DNA from: Lumnitzera littorea
Taxonomy: Eukaryota; Streptophyta; Magnoliopsida; Myrtales; Combretaceae
Assembly (NCBI GenBank): GCA_024138015.1
Contig: JAMXBB010000003.1
Location: forward strand, 78,534,777-78,598,776
Direction: 5' to 3'
DNA length: 64,000 nucleotides
The notes under the pieces are model-generated. The model made no database searches and had not been told where the DNA came from. It was given only the letters and a program-made list of their open reading frames with translations. Each line of letters starts with the position of its first letter. The first letter of the stretch is position 1. Of the stretch, positions 1-12,700 are shown one piece after another. Both the position numbers and the translations under genes were made by a program.

Positions 1-1536
1 CTCCACAAATTATTCCACCTTGATAAAATTAATCTCCGTGGATATAATTAACCAATTTCAATGGAATAGAATTGAGTGCATTACATAAATATACCCAATA
101 TAATAGAGTTGGGTCTTCTTTTCAATTTCTCCAACTTAAAATGTTGTTAATAATCTATACAACCAGTCTGCAAGCTTCTTTTTTTCTATTTTCATTGCTT
201 TTTTGAGTCATTTTCCAAAAACTATCAACTACATTTCTACAGATTTTGTGTGATACACTTTTTGAATAGTTTTTTACCTACATTCTAACTCAATGAAAAT
301 CTCCAAATCAATTCAGACACTTCTAATTTTTCCAATGTGATTTCTTTCAGCATGCATTACTATTATATCACGATATATCTACACAATTAATGCACTTATT
401 AATAGTAACTTTGTGCATGTTTTATTATCATCAAAACCAAATTAGTAGACTTAACAAATGACATTACACTTTGTTGACTATGTGTTGCCAACACTCTTTC
501 TTTGTTTACTTGAATCTTATTTGTTATTCTTTAATTTATTCAATGTCTTGGCATTTTGTCACCATCCTCATCACAACCAACTAGGGACCTATAGTTTGTT
601 TTGTTGAGAGATCCACATGACGCCATGTGGATGATATTTAGGTATGCATTGTTATAAGCAAATACTAGCAGTGGCAATGCCCATCCTAATTACACTTAAA
701 ATCAATGACATAAGCTCTAAGTATGTGTTCAAAAATCTATAGTTCTTTCCAACTGTTTTCTTGTTTAAGGGTGAAACAGTACACTAAATCTCAACCTTAT
801 ACATAATGCTTTTTACAATCTTTTATAAATTTAACCTACAAACCTCATGTCTCAACTAAAGATTATTGATACTAACATACTACGCAACTTAAGTATCTCC
901 CTAGCATATCGGTTGGTTAGCTAATCTAAATTACATCTTATCTTCATTGCTTTCAATTAAGTGAGCTTAGTTTGTCGATCTATGAGAACATGGTCTTCAA
1001 TTATCTTTAGCAAGGCTACTAAAAATTCTATGGATAACTTCCCTTATTTCTACTTAAGTATAAGTAGAGGTTCAAGCTAATATACTAATTTTTTATGTTA
1101 TATTCTCACATGTTGATTAGTAAGGCATTTAGAAGCAAATTGCAATCTTGCTCTTTGTATTATTCAACTAATAGTAATCCTTGATATCTTAATTTTAATA
1201 CCTCTAAAATGTACCAAACATCCTAAGTAATGAACTTCTTCAATAATTTCCTTTCCAAACTTGGATCTGTTGCGTTATACAACATGTTTCCATGACTTAA
1301 GGATCCATCCAAGTAGATACAAAATTTCTTTACCAGTTGATTTTTCAATAAATCTAGAATTGAAGGTCTTTTAGCTGAGTTGTTATTATTATCATTTAAA
1401 AAGTTCATTGTAACCTCACAAAAGCCAATCTAGTCATATACCTTCCATTATCACCTCCAATGTAACCTCCATATTTCCTTCAATTACAACTATATAATAA
1501 TAATTATAATGGCTAGATTCCTTTTGTTTTTTTTTA
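1..1536. other. AT-rich gene-free stretch
   Basis: No gene is recognisable. Open frames are short and interrupted, and no conserved protein motif was seen on either strand. Composition and texture resemble long-decayed retroelement DNA like that seen elsewhere in the window, but I cannot assign a family. Confidence 0.5.
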
Positions 1537-1858
1537 GGGAAAATTGCAATAGAAGAGATTAACATTTGAGGGTAAGTTTAAATAGAGGATGAATATTTCA
1601 AAAAGTTCAAATAAGAAATTAATGTTTAGAAAAGTTCAAATAAGGAATCAACATTTCAAAAAGCAGTTTAAATAAGGGATTCATAATAGCCAATTTATAA
1701 AATTATTTGAACTACTTTGTGAAACGTTAATCCCTTCTTTGAACTTTTTGAAATATTGATCATTTATTTAAACCACTTTGTAAAATGTTGATCTCCTATT
1801 TGAACTTTTTTGAAATATTAATCCACTATTTAAACTTATCCCTAAACGTTGATCCCCT

Positions 1859-2717
1859 TGATAACTCTGATTTTAAACATATTTCATATGGTAATTTTAT
1901 AGCATTTTCAGTACATTTTTGGTTTTCTTTAAAGAAAATGATACTTAATTGAGTAAAATGTTGATTTCAGGATTTAAACGCGTTCTAGGCTCGAAAATGA
2001 AGAAAACGAATCAAGTTTCACTCAATTCCGAGTTCAAACGAAGAAGTTATGAAGTTTTGAAGTTGTGCAGAAATTTTGCCTTAGTGCAGAAAGTTACACG
2101 ACCTGGGGACACGGCCGTGCCCCAGGCCATGTCTGGTGACGAAAATAAAATCCGTGTAATACACATATATAAGGGGATCTGAGGGTTCAAAAGGAGAAGA
2201 GACATTACAGAAACGGAGAGAGACAAGAGACAAGAAGAGACTTAAGGAGAAACATCAATCAAGAAGCGATAACGACATCGATTTCAAGATTAAAGATTGT
2301 TCATCAAATCAAGAGGGGTTTCCATGTTTTATTTTATATTATTGATGAATCTCGTTTTTAGATTCGTCATGCTAGCTTAGAATTCAAGTATTTAGGATTA
2401 TGGAACCTAGGGTTTCATGTGATTCTTGAATTGAATATATTTTAAAAGGTTACATGTTAAACACTAGGGGAAATAATTCCTAAATACATTATTGCATACT
2501 TGAAGTCGTTCGTAGTTTATTGCTTTCTAATTTGCGTAATTAAGTCTCATAAGTAGTTTAGTTTATTAATTTCAGTATTTTTAATTCATTCAACTTGACA
2601 TAATTTTCCGGTTAGATAATAAAGCTAAAGTTAATATTAGTACTCAAAATCTCTGAGGGATCGACTCGGACTCATATCCGCTATATTAAAATTGATAGGT
2701 GCGCTTGCCTCGTATCA
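1859..2717 (+). mobile_element. Solo LTR with perfect 5-bp target duplication
   Basis: An 859-bp segment begins TGATAACTCTG and ends CTCGTATCA, the TG...CA form of an LTR. It is flanked by identical CCCCT at 1854-1858 and 2718-2722. There is no internal region, so it is a solo LTR left by recombination between two LTRs. The layout (TATA-like box, purine-rich leader, then a terminal block with GGGATCGACTCGG) is typical of plant Ty3/gypsy LTRs, perhaps the Athila/Tat group. The 77-codon frame at 1949-2182 lies inside the LTR and is not treated as a gene. Confidence 0.88.
2166..2174 (+). promoter_or_regulatory. TATA-like box of the solo LTR
   Basis: TATATAAGG is followed by a GA-rich stretch of the kind found at LTR transcript starts. 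It would be the U3/R promoter of the solo LTR reading to the right. Activity is not known. Confidence 0.5.
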
Positions 2718-2748
2718 CCCCTCCATTACAATTCTCCTGTTTTTTTGG

Positions 2749-4627
2749 CTTAGAGTAATGTTATAATAGTGGCTTTTTTGAGATGATAAAGGATCTCCAT
2801 ATTAGAATCTTTTATTAGCTCCAATAACCCTCTCCAATGCATGTTAAGTTATTTTTGCATAAGAAATACTTGAAAATCTTGCAACTAATATGCACTTTAT
2901 ACTTATTTCCTTACATATACTACCTACATAATTTGAGTACAAATATCACTACTACTAACTCCAAGTCATGCATAGGTAGTTACGCTTATACAATCTTAAA
3001 TGCCTGAAAGCATGGGCTACCAATTCTCAATGTTATATAAGTTTTATTCTTGATACATCATGATAAATGGCAAACCCTTCTCCTTTACCTAATAGAGTAA
3101 GCACTAAGGATGTAATTAGGATTAACTTTTTCATAGTTTTTATCCTATATGGACATTAACCCTTTTCAAGTCAAACTAATGAGCATAGATGCTAACATGG
3201 AAAACCCTTCCATAAACCTTTCATATTAATCAACTAATCCTTAAAAACATACACCTTATCTAAGTTATTGTAGTTGGTGTGATATAATTAACATTGTCAT
3301 AATCTTTATCAGAACTATAGGTACATCATTTTTAGTAATTACATAGACTAAAAAGGCAACTTGTTCCAACCAAAATGCACATCTTTTGAACTTAGCTTAC
3401 AACTATCTTTCTCTCAACATTTGTAAAACTATTTCCAAATGATCTACACATTCTTCCTTACTTTTAGGGTAAACCAATTATGTACCTCCACAAACTTGTC
3501 TAAGGTTACAATATCTAATTCATTATGTTAGTTAATCTAGAAGGCATTTCGAAGAACTAATAATTCATCTAAGGAAGGAAAAATTCCAACTTAAAAATGT
3601 CCTTTATGTTTATCTTTAATTGATGGCAACCAAATCTCAAATCCATTTTAGACAAAATTTAAGCCTATTCTAATGATAACTAAGTAATCAATTTGTGGAA
3701 AAGAGCAACATACTTCTAATCTTTATCTTATTTAGCTCTCTTTAATTGACATATAAATACATGCTAGCTTTCTTCTAAAAAACAACACTAGAGCATCCCA
3801 TGACAACATACTAAGCCATATAAACCCATTATCCAGCATCGTTGATAATTATTCCTTTAGTTTCTCAACTTTGCAACTCTTCGAAGACCATCTAATTGTG
3901 TCAATTTTCTACATATCCTTATCAATAAAGTAAGGACATGTAAGGCTCTAAACACTACTTTTGATTCATAAAAGTTAATAAACATCTATGCTTCATCGAT
4001 CGATAACCATCCTAAGAAGTAATCTTCAATTGTCTCCATTAGAAATAAAATGACTTAAATTGAAATAATTAAGTGCTTATAAATCTTATGATAACATAAA
4101 GATTAAATCTTTAACAATCAAATCCTTAGATGTTACTAACGTCACTCTCATTTTTTGTCCATAAACCAAAGTTAGCATGTCCATCACAATCTTTACATTT
4201 CATTACTTAAATTTTGTGAAGAATGAGTCTTGTAAATAGGTTATCATTGATGCTTAGATCAAATAATCACTGCCTTAAGCACATAAGATATACATAGCAC
4301 ACATGAATTCTAATATAACAACACAAACAAGCAGCAAGTTCCATTTTAAGACGCTATTTCAGTAGAGCAACATTAATAACAAAAGCCAAATCTTATAGAT
4401 TTTTCAACCTACAATCGTTGCCAATAGGCAAAACCTCAACATGCCTATTACATATAACAATGGAACTTAACCTATAACACTAGTTGCTCTGCCCTTATTT
4501 AGTAATTAATAATTCAATACACTTTTCCTATGCTCACTTGCCCCTTATTTGGTACATGAGTCTCACTAACAAATTCTTCCCAAATTTCCTATTATAAGAT
4601 CAACATGTTAAATCCCATTATCCAATA
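2749..4627. other. Gene-free decayed repeat DNA
   Basis: No frame or motif stands up on either strand. The sequence is AT-rich with many stops. It lies between the foldback element and the left LTR of the gypsy element and may itself be an old retroelement body, but no domain could be read. Confidence 0.45.
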
Positions 4628-5020
4628 TGATATGCCTAAGAGCTAAGTTATCACTAGGGCTTATCATTGTGAGAATGGATCCTTCAAGATATCAAAGAAA
4701 TGAGGGATAAAATTGAAATAGGTAGTAGCTTCATAAAGCAACTCCTTGGATGTAACTCATCGATGAACTCAACACGACTTATTCGCTTGTTTGATATGTC
4801 TCACAAGTAGAAGACTAATGTTTACTTACTACTAATTCCCAACTACCAATGGAACTAGATATGAGTGTTAGAAACAACTTAGAGAAATGTCTCACAAGAA
4901 GTAGAATATTTGGATATGATGTTGTAGAATATTCAAATATGATGTAGTAGCTGATTTTAGTAATACAACGGAAATGAATATTTATAGCAAGTCCTTAAGC
5001 TAACATAAGTGTAAACTCTA
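4628..5020 (-). mobile_element. Left (3') LTR remnant of a minus-strand Ty3/gypsy element
   Basis: This segment begins TGATATGCCTAAGAGC and is clearly similar, in the same orientation, to 15030-15395, with a shared run of blocks such as GCTTATCATT, AGGTAGTAGCTTC and ACTCACAAGTAGAAGACTAA (approximate matches). The decayed gag-pol between the two copies reads on the minus strand, so this is the 3' LTR. Similarity fades after about 5020, where the copy is truncated or disturbed by the inserted element to its right. Many differences between the copies indicate an old insertion. Confidence 0.75.
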
Positions 5021-5040
5021 CAATTTCTTAGTAACAAACT

Positions 5041-6478
5041 GAGCTGTCGGAAACGCCCTTCAATTATTCGCGAGGAACAATCAAACTACAAATCAAGCTT
5101 AATATAAAAGTCATACTTATAATAATTGACTTCATAATTATAATTCAATTTGAGAACTCTAAAGTCAATATTGATCTTAGAAGTTACCCAAATCCTTAAA
5201 CTCCTAAGTATACTAGAATACTTTTGAACTTGTGAAAACCCTAAGATGAAAAGATCAAGAACCCTAATACCGATTCGAATGTTTGAAAACCCTAAAATGT
5301 AATAACAAACCATAACTTGTTAAAACCCTAAACCCTAAAATGTAATGAGAACTTTCAAGCTTATCAAAACCTTAAACAAACAATTGAAAACTCAACTACT
5401 AAATTAAACACTTAAAAACCTTACATCGAAAGCCTAACCTATCTAAGCTTGAACCAACCCTAAGATATTTGCAACCTATCTTAAAAACCAATTTAAGGAA
5501 AGGAAATATTTATAAAACTAAACCTAACTTAGTCACTTAAATAAGATAATCAAGTAGAACATTTCAAAAGGGGAAATTTAAAGAGCCTCATATATGATCT
5601 AAGAACGGCAACCTTTCCATCCAATTTCCCTCCCAATTTAAGTTTAAACAAGCCAAAATCAAGAGTGTAAACCTAGTTAACTTGTAAACTTAGCAAACTC
5701 CCATGTATTGGCTAAGACAATCTCCAATTCCTTCTATAAGTTATACCATTTAAGGAAAAAGGTAGCTTAACCATTTTTGGACTAAACCAAAAGTAGAGTT
5801 GATAAAACCTCATCTATACGCTATAGCCACCTAAACTGCCAGTTGGAGAGGGGAGCATATGGCATGCTATCTTCCATCTTTTCATCCTTTATTACACTTG
5901 TTATATCACATTTAATAGCCACTTAAAAAGCTTACACAAACAATCACATCCCCTAGATTTATTCACCACTTTAATACATCCAAGGATTTAGATTATGTAA
6001 CCCTAAACCAAAACCAGCCAAGAAAACCCCCTAAACCTCACTTGCTTTCCCATTTCTTCTTAAGACAAACAACAAGAAGGAGCTCTCCAAACACACTATC
6101 CTAATTATCACACCTTGAAATGGTAGAGTCGTAACAATCCCGCTATATAAACCATCATAGGATAGAAACTGACCTTACAGTCGCTATCTTAGACTTGATT
6201 TACACAAGGCATCTTAACCTGCTTTGAAGTAAACAATTTATAAATTAAATACGTTATTTATCTATGAAATTATGAAAAATACATATTTACACTAAAATAA
6301 CTTGAGTATGTTTACAAGATTTAGTAGTTTAATCATAATCTACTTAAGCAATATATAAATTAATACTAAAAGCTTTAAAGATAAAATCTAAACTTGAGAG
6401 TGTAACTGATCCTTAGTTGTATATCCTCACTCCCTAAGATCCAACAATTCCTAACTTTAAGGTAGTTATATGACTGCT
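5041..6478 (+). repeat. 3' internal remnant upstream of the TGTAAACCCC LTR
   Basis: No open frame survives. The right part (about 6110-6478) aligns with the reverse complement of about 34050-34400, for example CTCACTCCCTAAGAT and GAGTCGTAACA/GAGTCGCAACA. In both places it abuts an LTR-like start (TGT...). It is therefore probably the noncoding end of the internal region, just before the 3' LTR, of the family whose LTR follows. The left part contains two AAACCCT units only, which is not a telomeric array. Confidence 0.5.
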
Positions 6479-9345
6479 GTAAACCCCGCAAATTTAGCTA
6501 TTTAAAAGTAAAATTGAATCCTAATACTGTAGATGACTTAATAAGTCAGTAAAGCCGAGAAAGATAAAAATTTAATAAATTATAAATTTGAATATATTAT
6601 AAGTAATAAAAACTATAGAAAAATTGACCAAAACCCTAAATCGCATATTAAAACCCTAAATCTGATTTATGCACCATTAACCAAAATTGAATCCGAATTT
6701 GATTGAAATCCTAAAATTATAAATATAAACCTTTAAAATAATTAAATATTACTCAATAGTAATAAAATTATAGTCGCTTACAATTTTAGACTAAAACGCC
6801 TATTCGAGTGAAATTTTAACAAAATTGCTATAATAACTTGTAAAAATTATAATTGTAACGAGTACCAATTAAATTGATAAAATTTCACAAAAATTTAAAA
6901 ATTAATTTATGATGAGAATTATTATAATTTATATGTTTCGAAAAATTACATATATTTATCATTAATTTTTATTTTCCTTCTCATTCTTTTTCTATTTATC
7001 TCTTTTCTTCCTTTCCTTTCTTTATCCAATTTCCACGTTCTGGAGAAGATCCCAACCAGCAGCCCACGTGAGGAAAACAAATTGCTAAGTGTTAAGCTTA
7101 AATAAAAGAAAAGATTACAAATGATTACCTTTATCTTATCTACATTAATGCAAAGGATTAAATGAGATTTTTTTTATTTAGTTGATCACGTAGGACAAAG
7201 AGAAGACATGAAAAGCTAGAAACAAAATTCTATACAAAGCAAACTGAAACCTGGAAACAAACGTGAAAAAGAAAGAAGGAAAAGAAGAAGAAGAAGAAGG
7301 AAGAAAAGGAGAAAAAAAGAGAAAGAAAAGAAGAAGAAGGAATTAAAATAAATAGGTAAGTAAATTATTTTCTAGTATAGATGTATATTATATAGTATAT
7401 ACATGTATAAATGAAGTATTTGTATAGTATTTTTTAAATATAACATTACTAATATATGTATATGTATATGTGCATGAATACATAAATTGAATAATACATA
7501 CATGTATTAGGCTATGTATGTATACATGTATGTACATAGGTATATTATATGGAAGAGTATGTATTATGTTTTTTTTTTTAAGGAATACATATAATTAGTA
7601 TTAAGTATTTTATTAAATAACTATAGTATATATATACATATTTGTACCATAAACTATATATATATATGTATACATTTATAATTATTTTTGTATATATATA
7701 CATATGTAACCGTATAGTATATATATAGTAGTATATTTCCATAAATAATAATATATGACATATATATATAATATAGAGTATATGTATGGTGGTATACGAC
7801 ATATACCGTATAATACATACATAATATTTAGTATACATATTTTATAACAAATACTATATAAATATATATATACCGAATATATAATATAAGAATAGGTATT
7901 TATAGATTATTTATATATCTAAGTATTTGGAAATTATATAAGTATATTATTATGTATAAATACAAATACATGAATATATATATGTACATAAGAGTATGTT
8001 TATTTTCATAAAATAAGTATATACATACATATAGCATATAACATATATTATATATGTAGTACACGGAAAATACATATATATATGTATGTATAAATTGTGA
8101 AGTACATAAATAATAAGAAAATGAGAAGTAATAAAAATAATAAAGGTCATAATAATAATAATAATCATAATAAAGCTAAAAATCTCAAAAATGAGAAAAT
8201 ATGCTCAAAATAATAAAAATATCAAATATATGGTTTAAATAATTATTAAATCATAAATATATTAAGAAAACGCAAAAATTAGTATTTTATAATTTTTAAA
8301 TTAAAATAATAAATTTTGTGATATTTTTATGTCGCAATTCAAATTACAAGTCATAACATCCAAAACGGACCTTATTACAAGAAAATACGCTCGAAAACAA
8401 TCAAAATAGACTATAAGTTCATAACAATCCGAGCTAAAACGAAAAAGTTATGCACGATTCGATAAAAAGCTCAAATCAATAACCAATTTAAGTAAATAGT
8501 ACGATTTAGCATGCTAGTTTAGTTATTTAATTCCCAAACTTATTACTTTCCATATTCCCCTAATGTTAAGTGATCCTGAGATCGAAACCGACTTACCTTT
8601 AGACTATTACAATCCCTAACATCATTTATAACCAAGTAAGTACTCCTGATGACTCTATACATGTTTTATGCTTGTAGTTAGCGCACATAAATTAAATATT
8701 AATAATTTGATGCATGATATTTTGGGGTTATGCATATAACTGATATTGACTAATTACTGTATAAAATACTGTTAAATGTGATAGTTGAAGATTTAGTTAT
8801 ATAATTGATTATTGCATTATTTGAATGATTTGTTGATAATGTTTGACCACCTCATAAATTGACTTAATCATATTCAACCCAACTAAAATTAAACGGTTTA
8901 TGCATAAAGCACGAACATTGCATATAATGTTCCGGCTATCACCTCATACAGTTGGTAATAAAGGGCCTTGGAGGGATGGACTCTCACATGATTTAATTAA
9001 TACAGTGCATGAGCATTGGTACAATAAGACCCTACCCTTGGCTCGCGGGTTTTATTAGCGCTAGAGATGCTAACCGTGGGTGGTTAAGGGTCGCATCTAG
9101 AGACCACCACTGTAAGGTGTGAGCATGGACTATAGAAGTTAGCTCACCGCTAGACCTGGATATTTGTATACTATTAATTGTTGGAAATAGAAACCTATTT
9201 TGTGAAACAAGGAATTCATATATATATAATGATATAAGGTTAAAAACCCATGTGCTAGAGCCCGGTTATGATTGGTGCCGATATATCTCCAACCCTTACT
9301 TCGGAGGGCGTTAAATCCGATGTTATATGTAGCACCGGTCAAAAT
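6479..9345 (+). mobile_element. Plus-strand long LTR (TGTAAACCCC type), 3'-truncated
   Basis: The LTR start TGTAAACCCCGC resembles the TGTAACACCCCG start of plant chromovirus (Tekay/Del-like) LTRs. The whole segment is the inverted counterpart of 44271-48091. Shared landmarks in order are AAACCCTAAAT blocks, the stretch with GAGTACCAATTAAATT, an AT-dinucleotide-rich core, GGACCTTATTAC (GGTCCGATTTTG in the other copy), TTAACATTAGG-type sequence, and the block around GGCGTTAAATCCGATG. Similarity stops near 9345, about 530 bp short of the other copy's end, so this copy is truncated or interrupted there. Confidence 0.7.
7360..8330. repeat. TA/TATG-rich low-complexity core of the long LTR
   Basis: Nearly pure A+T with dense TATATA, TATG and CATA motifs. 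The equivalent part of the inverted copy (about 46130-47210) has the same character but little base-by-base agreement, as expected of slippage-prone DNA. Apparent minus-strand frames here translate to Y/I-rich low-complexity strings and are not genes. Confidence 0.75.
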
Positions 9346-9799
9346 TACTAAATTAACTCAAAATCACCCATTTATATATCATTTTAAGGCTTAAAAATTA
9401 TCTAAAATTTTTAAAAATAGATTTCTAAAAAATCTCTTCATAGTACTATTTTAAATACTCTAAATAGTCTACACAAAAATTTTGAACTCAAAACTATACT
9501 ATTAAGGTAATTTATTTTTTAGTCAAAATAAGCTTGGGTTTTTGGGTTTTGTTATGCACTATACATTTCCAAATATAAATTTATTAAACTAATATTTTTT
9601 CCTAAATCTACATACATAAAAACCTCAAAAGACTAAATTTAATAATTTTCTAAATACATTTAATATTTTTATAAAGTTAAATAAAATCGAGCTAGAAATC
9701 GAACTCACATATTCAATCGACTTCCGGCTACTAGTAGTGGCCCTAGGTGTATTGGTTGGCTTGGATAATGGTGGTAGGATGTAGTGGTGGTGGCCATTC

Positions 9800-12700
9800 G
9801 TTCAATTTAGCGATCTATCTAGGTATGGCAAGAAATGTTGAACATTAGCTGGTGTCGAGTTCTTCCATAATGTCTTCTAAAAGAAACTTGTGAACCTTGC
9901 ATCATGGTTAGATACAATGCTTTAGGCAACACTATAGAGTAGTAATATTTCTTACAAAAAGAGGTTAGCAATAGATAAAACATCATCACTCTTATGGCAA
10001 TAGATGAAGTGGCTCATCTTACTAAATTAGCACCATGATTGAATCATATTTCCGAGCTGTCTTAGGTAGTCCAAGCATGAAATCCATGCTAAGATCGATC
10101 CAAAGTTGTTTAGGTAAGCTTAGAGGTAAGTACTCCCCATAGGGTTACACAAGGTCCTCTAACAGTTTATGAATATCCTTCATGATCACTAGCCAATAGA
10201 AATGTTGTCTCAATAGTTCTTGCATCCTCTTTTCCCTGCATGAGCTTCTTGGACCAACAATTCTTGTGCCAAGCTATTTGATACATACGCTTATCTTCTC
10301 TTCATTAGATACCCTTAATTTAAATAGAATCCATCCATAGCAACCTTAAACTTGCATTTTGCCACAACGAACCTAAACTAAGCATCTTGTTAATACTAGT
10401 TGGCAAGTGTTCCAAAGTTAAGTATCCAAGCTTATAAGGTTGTGATAAGTACGTGTCAGCGTGATGATGCATCATTGACACTATTAGAACTGTCCTTCTC
10501 GTACTTGATCACATAAGAGAATGTCTCAAGGAGCTTTATCTAATTAGCATAACATCATGAGAGCTTCTGTTGACTTTGCAAATATTTTAAGGACTCATGG
10601 TCCATATAGATGATGAACTCTTGAGTTAGCAAATAGTGTTGTCAAGTTTAGAGAGCATGAATAAGGGCATAAAATTCTTTGTCGTATGCTGAGTAATTCA
10701 ATGCAGTGCTATTAAGCTTCTCACTAAAGTAAGCAACAGGTCAGCAGTCTTGCATAAGAACTCTACCAATGCCTACTCCCAAGGCATCACACTCAAACTC
10801 AAAAACTTTGTTAAAGTCTAGCAATATAAGCATAAGGGCTAAAGTTAAATTGGACTTGATCTTCTCAAAACACTTTAAGCCTTTTCCAACCATTTGGACT
10901 TAAATTTTTCCTTGGTCAGTTACTCAAAGGTGTTGTTAATGAACTAAAGTTCCAAATGAACTGTTGATAAAATGATGCTAAACCATGGAAACTTTGAACA
11001 TCTGCTACATAGGTTAAGGTTAACCAATCGAGAACGTCCTTAACTTTCTCTTCCTTTACCTAGATACCACTATGAAAAATGACATATCTATGAAACATTA
11101 CTTCCTTTTAATAGAAAACACACTTCTTTAGATTGTTGAATAAGCGTTCAGCTCAAAGGATGTCAATGACAACTCTCAAGTGCTCAAGATGAGATTGAAG
11201 ATCAATACTATATACCAAGATGTCATCAAAGTAAATTATTAAACATTTTCAAATCAGTGTTCTCAAGACATAGCTCATAGGTTGCATAAAAGTGCTAGGC
11301 ACATTCCTAAGCCTAAATGGCATAACCAACCATTCATAGAAACCATCCCTAGTTTTAAAAGCCATCTTTCATTCATCATCTAATCTCATATGAATCTAAT
11401 AATGGCCACTCTTCAAGTCAACCTTTGAGAAGATCCGTCTAGCCAAGGTATATGATATCAGTACTTGATAGTAATTCTGTTAATAGCTCAGCTATAAATC
11501 TGCATCCAGCAAGATTTATCCTTTTTAGGGACTAGAACTGCAAGTACAACACATAGACTCATACTTTTCCAAACATATCCTCGATTAATTAGCTCATTAA
11601 TTTGTTGTTTGAGCTCGGTTTCCTACTTAAGGTTGAGCTTATAAGCAAGTCGGTTAGGTAAAACTATTCTCAACTAGATGTCTATGCAATACTCGATGCA
11701 TCTAATGGGCAGGAGTCCTTTTGGCAATTCTTCTGAAAACTAGTCAGTAAACACTTGAAGGAATGCTTGGACCTTGGTCGGTAACACTTCGACCTCTATT
11801 ATTCTAGCAACCTTCTAACTAGTAGGAATGCATGATCTTCCTATTGGATTGCTTTAGAGAAGCCTGTTAAGGTAATAACCAAAGACTTCTTATGGGACTT
11901 CGATAGCTAAGCCCTATGCCTCCTACACTTCCTTCGAACTCATTGCAGTTAGTATGATCTTCTTGCCATCCTTCTAGAACATATAAATATTTCGATACCC
12001 ATCATGGAGTGCCCTTAAGTCAAAGAGCTAAGGTCAACCTAAAAATATGTGTGATGCATATATGGGTAGGATGTCACACAACACCTTGTTCTTATACCTT
12101 TCCCCAATAGAGAATAATACTTTAACTTGTTGGGTAACGAGAAGCTCACCTTTCTCATGAAACCAGCATATCTTGTAAAGTTAAGGATAAGGGAAAGTTG
12201 GAAACTTTAAGGTATTCACCACTTCTTGGGGGTAACACTAGTAGGCAACATCAGTATAGTTATCCCCATCAATGATTAAGGTACAAAGGTTACCATTTAC
12301 TAGGCATTTTATATGAAAGAGGTTCTTCCTCTACTCTTGGTCCTCAGTAACGGCAGTATTAACGACCTTATGACTACTATGTTCAACTATTGCCCCCGTT
12401 TAAGTCAAACTAAGGAATTAAAGTCTTCTAAGAACTCATCTAACAAGTGTTTCACCTTTACTTCCCCTTCACCTTCACTAGTACTCTCAACTTCAAACTA
12501 CAACTCTTACCCCTTTATGGTCATTACTCATTTGTTTTAGGACTAGTTAGCTACATGCCTGAAACTAAGGCACTTGAAACACTTAATTTATCAGGTCTTC
12601 CTTCTAGAGCTCTAACTTATGTCCTTCACTTTAGTCTCTTCAGTCTTAATCTTCCCTCGATCGTCATTAGGTTGGCTAAAGTTTAGACATCATCAATCTA

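Larger units (their letters stand above)
1537..2738. mobile_element. Palindromic foldback/MITE-like element, split by a solo LTR
   Basis: The stretch 1537-1853 folds back on itself. The left arm begins GGGAAAATTGCAATAG, and the right arm is its approximate reverse complement, with repeated blocks like TTTGAACTTTTTGAAATATT in opposite orientations. The last part of the right arm (CCATTACAATTCTCCT, 2723-2738) lies beyond an inserted solo LTR; removing the LTR and one copy of its target duplication restores a continuous arm. Outside the ends lie similar T-runs (GTTTTTTTTT at 1526 and GTTTTTTTGG at 2739) that could be a 9-10 bp target duplication, as in Mutator-like elements. It encodes nothing. 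Excluding the LTR it is about 340 bp. The superfamily is inferred, not proven. Confidence 0.7.

Noticed and set aside
1949..2182. 77-codon frame in the solo LTR, containing GGACACGGCCGTGCCCC
   Set aside because: The frame lies inside an LTR upstream of its leader. The short GC palindrome within it is a recurring LTR feature and not evidence of a gene.
5270..5340. AAACCCT telomere-like units
   Set aside because: Only two adjacent units with scattered ACCCTAAA nearby; far too few for an interstitial telomere array.
7578..8168. Minus-strand frames of 72-86 codons
   Set aside because: Y/I-rich translations of TA-dinucleotide repeats in the LTR core; not genes. Same for 46507-47033.
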